64,000 nt of DNA, taken from the NCBI RefSeq assembly GCF_026151205.1, contig NC_087072.1, forward strand, positions 5,318,084 to 5,382,083. Reading direction: 5' to 3'. Positions 60,711 to 64,000 of the stretch are shown here, piece after piece. Within the stretch, counting starts at the first letter, position 1; each line of letters begins with the position of its first letter. Source of the stretch: Bolinopsis microptera. Its lineage: Eukaryota > Ctenophora > Tentaculata > Lobata > Bolinopsidae. Below the pieces are notes generated by a model. That model was given only the letters and a program-made list of their open reading frames with translations. It was not told where the DNA came from and ran no database searches. The position numbers and the translations under genes are program-made.

Positions 60711-63700
60711 ATGAAGACTATTCTGATAGCCTGGTTCGTTGTTGCACATCATGTTGGGGCTGCACCATGCAAAGTTAAACTTTCTGTAAGTTGCTGGTCC
60801 AAGCTTAATCTACTTTAAATTGCTGAATAATGAATATCTGTCATATTTTTTCTGTAAATTTAATCATGAGTTGAGCTTGTTTAAATGAATGAAATGCAAA
60901 CAAGGGAAACATAATAGGAAGATGTTTTATTCATTTTTGTTCAGGATTACAGTACCTCTATCATTACTGGAACATTAAGATGCCATGGTGACGATGGACC
61001 ACAACATCTGCACAGAGTTCAGTTATCATTTGATATAGGTCAAAACTCAGAATCAGCTTATCTGCATCTTTATTCAAAGTAAGTTCTTAATTATTCTGTA
61101 TGTACTTATTTTATAACCGAAACCAAAAATTGACAATTTGGGTAGAGTGTACTATCGCCTTTGTCTCCTTTTTCCAAACTAAAGGAAATGATATCAATTT
61201 AAATTACCGTTATCTACCCGAACGAAAAATGATACCGAAAATGGAATCATGGAATGAAAGAACATGCATCATGCAAGTATAGTATATAATATAAATTGGG
61301 TAGAGTGGACTGTCGCCGGTGTTCTCTTTTTTTCAAACAGAAGGGAACAATATCTATTGTCGAACAATATAAATTATCGTTAACGTACCCAAGCGTAAAA
61401 TAATCCTGAATGGAATTGGTCGCTCGCTTTCCCCATTCATTCACAGCTGTTGATAGGAAGCAGAACTCGGCACTAACGATGTTTTAAAGTTACGACACTG
61501 ACTGATAACAGCGCACTATTGTAGATAGCACCTTGTCTTCTCTAAGAATTTTGTCGTCCCTTATGATTTTATGCAATGGCACTTTTTTGGATCGACAGTA
61601 ATTAATTCTTTCAGTTTCACGACAAGTTGCTTGTGAACTGCATACATACATCATACAATATTTCTAACAGTTGAAACAATCAAATAGGAGGTCAAACGAT
61701 CCGTTTCATGTATACTGTATAGTAATAGAAAAATCAATACCAATCCTCAGTGCCAAATTAGAATAATGAATGTTGGTAAAATGATATGTTGCTACTTGCT
61801 CCTTTATCAAAACTTTTTATCGATCGTAATTATTGGACAAGTGGCGAGATATGAATATACATTATACATATTATTGTGCACGGAAATATGCTACTCAATA
61901 GATTATTTTTTCCCGATCCATGACTCAAAGTGCCGAAGGCACAAAAGAGTCAAGGACAAGGGTTAGCGATCGAGGTTTTTTTTTATATGGTAGCTTTGCG
62001 ACCGTGCGTGCGTGCGTGCGTGCGTGCCCTCGCCCCCAGTCTAGTTATCGCCCACGTGTCTGCCTGCGCAAAGTTATTTTGCGCGATCATCTGAATTAAA
62101 CAATTGTTGGCGCGCGGTGCTGAAATGTTCAAGTACATTGTTAATTTTACCATGTACGCATCCCGATAGGGACTAATTGATAGCATTGTATTATTATTTT
62201 GAGTTAGTATTACTATTTTGCACAGATCCGTGTCTAGTCAGGTTGCATAAACAATAAACATATAGTTACATAGAAATATACACGATTTTCAAATTCAATA
62301 TAGAATTATATCAACTGGGCGGCGCTCGGCCTGTCACTCCGCCATATCTGCATGCTTATAAACAGCAAAGACTGGGGTCCCCAGGTGGTACTGGTATGGA
62401 ATATGATAGAATACTTCATCCCGGATCGGGAAATTGAGCGGCCATCCACAAAAGAAAAGCGGCCGCATTTCTTGTTCACATGTAAGTTCTTCACAGCTAG
62501 AAAATAGAATCTATCGTCCAATATAGCACAATTAATCGTCCCTACAAGTGGAAGACTGGAATTTCACTGAAATCTACGCTAAAGTGTTGTAAAAGTAAGT
62601 CCAATCCGATTAAATTTTACATTTTAAACTTTAAGTCTAAATAAAACTATAAAACAAACAAAAAATTAACTGTCACACAATCCAGTGATTATCCGACTCT
62701 GGCTATTTTCGGAGTGGAGAACGGGGAGATAAAGACCTCCAAAATACTTGGTCAGAAAGAACCTGATGCTAAGACTATGGTACAACTTCAAGGGACAAAC
62801 GAGTTCAAAGCGCTGCCCGCTCTGGCAGCACTACTGGGACACGATTACAACGTCACAGCTAAAACATGGCCGGTATCGATACTGCTGTTCAGAATGGCAA
62901 TGAGCTCCGAGATGCTGCACAAAACTGAGGAGCAAGCTGACTTTTATCTCAATCAGAAGTACCCCTCAAGGGTACAGGTAATAGCTGTTTTGTGTAGGTT
63001 AATCAATTAAATTGATTTATTATTTAATATCGATAATTGAGTCGATCCAACTTTGTAAATGCCCGATTTTCTGTGCTAATCTAGAAACGTATCAGCTTTC
63101 TTTCGTTGATAATGACCAACTTAGTCAAGTCCGCAAATTTGAACCGGTTCGCGGTCGATAGGTTCAATGTTTGTTTTAATGACCCTAGAAATAATGAGAT
63201 TTGAACAGATTATTTTTAAATATTTAACAAAGTATACTATACTGTACGTGTACTACTAGTTATTATTATTACTATTATCAGTACCATCAGCTAACGAAGA
63301 GGAGTCTGTCAGACAAGATCGTGAACTTTGAAAATATGGCAGGGAAGTTTGTCCGACAACTCAATCCTTGGACATTTGATCCCGATGACGAGGTTCCAAT
63401 ATTTCCAACTTTTTGTTGTTTTTCATCGAAAATCCCAGAATTTATTTGGCAAGTAAAAGAGTATGTTATGACATTTCAAATATATCTGCGAGCTGAAATT
63501 TTAGTATCAATCATGTACTTGATACTTCTAGATGTAACAACTGTAATAATGTTACATATCTATATATAACAACTGTTATAATGTTACACATATAGATGTA
63601 ACAACTGTACCAATGTAACACATCTAGATGTAACAACTGTAACACATTTTATTAGATCCTGTGTGCTAGTCCGGACGGAATATGTGATTACAGGATAGAA

Positions 63701-63760
63701 ACAAAGAACATTTCCTCTTGTTCCGGACTGGGACAGCCACTTCATCAAAATGATATCCAG
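60711..63760 (+). CDS. Unrecognised secreted protein, first five exons (partial)
   Basis: Exons 60711-60785, 60945-61078, 62686-62977, 63282-63392 and 63656-63760 join in frame (phases 0, 2, 0, 0, then 0) to 239 codons, and the last has a GTATGT donor, so the gene runs past the window. It begins with signal peptide MKTILIAWFVVAHHVGAA. The second exon has a GTLRCHGDDGP motif, then QLSFDIG. The third is a helical 97-codon segment (LAIFGVENGEIKTSK, then LPALAALLGHDYNVTAKTW) with one possible N-glycosylation site (NVT). The fifth is Cys-rich (ILCASPDGICDYR, NISSCSG). I do not recognise the family. Exon 4's donor GTTCCA is weak, but the frame and the following acceptor support it. The combination of signal peptide, paired cysteines and N-x-T/S sites points to an extracellular or lysosomal protein. 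Confidence 0.62.
61110..61440. repeat. Diverged tandem duplication in intron 2 of the secreted gene
   Basis: AATTGGGTAGAGTGTACT...CAAACTAAAGGAA (61133-61190) is repeated as AAATTGGGTAGAGTGGACT...CAAACAGAAGGGAA (61293-61350), with loose agreement further on. Confidence 0.6.
61990..62030. repeat. (GTGC)n microsatellite
   Basis: About six CGTGCGTG units in the intron. Confidence 0.8.
63528..63645. repeat. Tandem repeat of about 32-bp AGATGTAACAACTGT units
   Basis: Three to four units of the type AGATGTAACAACTGTAAYAATGTTACAYATCT; each is itself nearly palindromic. Confidence 0.75.
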
Positions 63761-63959
63761 GTATGTGCACATGCAGGTATGTGGGGTATGTACATTTTAA
63801 CTGCTGACCCAAACTTTACAAACTTCTCAGTAAAAAAATACTATTCCCCCGAAGTATTGTTGAGACAGGCCTGGCTGTGTGATGTCTTTATACCATACAA
63901 GGTGTGGTTCCTTAGTTCACCCTTATTGATTGCTCTTATACTTGCTCTCTGTGTGGTTG

Positions 63960-64000
<41 letters not shown>
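63960..64000. repeat. (TG)n microsatellite at the window edge
   Basis: About twenty TG units running off the end. Confidence 0.95.

Overview
The window is nuclear DNA of an invertebrate animal. The genes are split by short GT-AG introns and encode animal families: VPS4, 14-3-3 epsilon, TFIIB, a C2H2 zinc-finger factor, and sushi, DOMON and Ig-like ectodomains. The DNA is AT-rich and full of small DNA transposons, Helitron-like copies, LINE scraps and homopolymer G/C tracts. I cannot name the species. A non-bilaterian or spiralian invertebrate would fit, but nothing here decides it.

Region 1 (about 4.1-32.7 kb) is an accessory, surface-protein locus. On the minus strand lie exons whose splice phases chain together into one membrane-anchored protein: signal peptide, DOMON, many CCP/sushi repeats, an acidic linker, a second DOMON and a C-terminal hydrophobic anchor. 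On the plus strand, apparently inside its introns, lie two near-identical copies of a secreted modular gene (signal peptide, Ig-like, unnamed domain X, CCP, Ig, X, Ig, Ig). Every internal intron of that gene after the signal exon is phase 1. A single-exon zinc-finger gene sits in another intron. The two Ig genes and the CCP exons are doubled by a tandem segmental duplication: unit 1 is about 7.22-16.89 kb and unit 2 about 16.90-30.47 kb. Unit 2 is longer because it alone carries five later insertions or local duplications, including an hAT-type MITE with an 8-bp target duplication. One of these insertions breaks a CCP exon.

Region 2 (36.4-48.2 kb) holds housekeeping genes, all on the minus strand: VPS4 (eight exons, one GC-AG intron, and a 1.4-kb near-perfect palindrome in an intron), a decayed second MIT-domain gene, 14-3-3 epsilon (three exons) and an intronless TFIIB.

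Region 3 (48.2-60.7 kb) is repeat-dominated. It has an 841-bp TTAA-flanked fold-back element with poly-G ends, a Helitron-like element carrying two nested LINE fragments, a young non-autonomous LTR element with a gag-like ORF and a tandem array, and several dispersed inverted-repeat families, some containing TTAGGG-like tracts.

Region 4 (60.7 kb to the end) holds the first five exons of an unrecognised secreted protein on the plus strand. It runs out of the window just before a (TG)n tract.

Functionally, VPS4 (ESCRT disassembly), 14-3-3 and TFIIB are independent core genes. The DOMON/CCP and Ig/X/CCP genes look like a rapidly evolving extracellular recognition or adhesion locus. That role is inferred from architecture and duplication pattern only.
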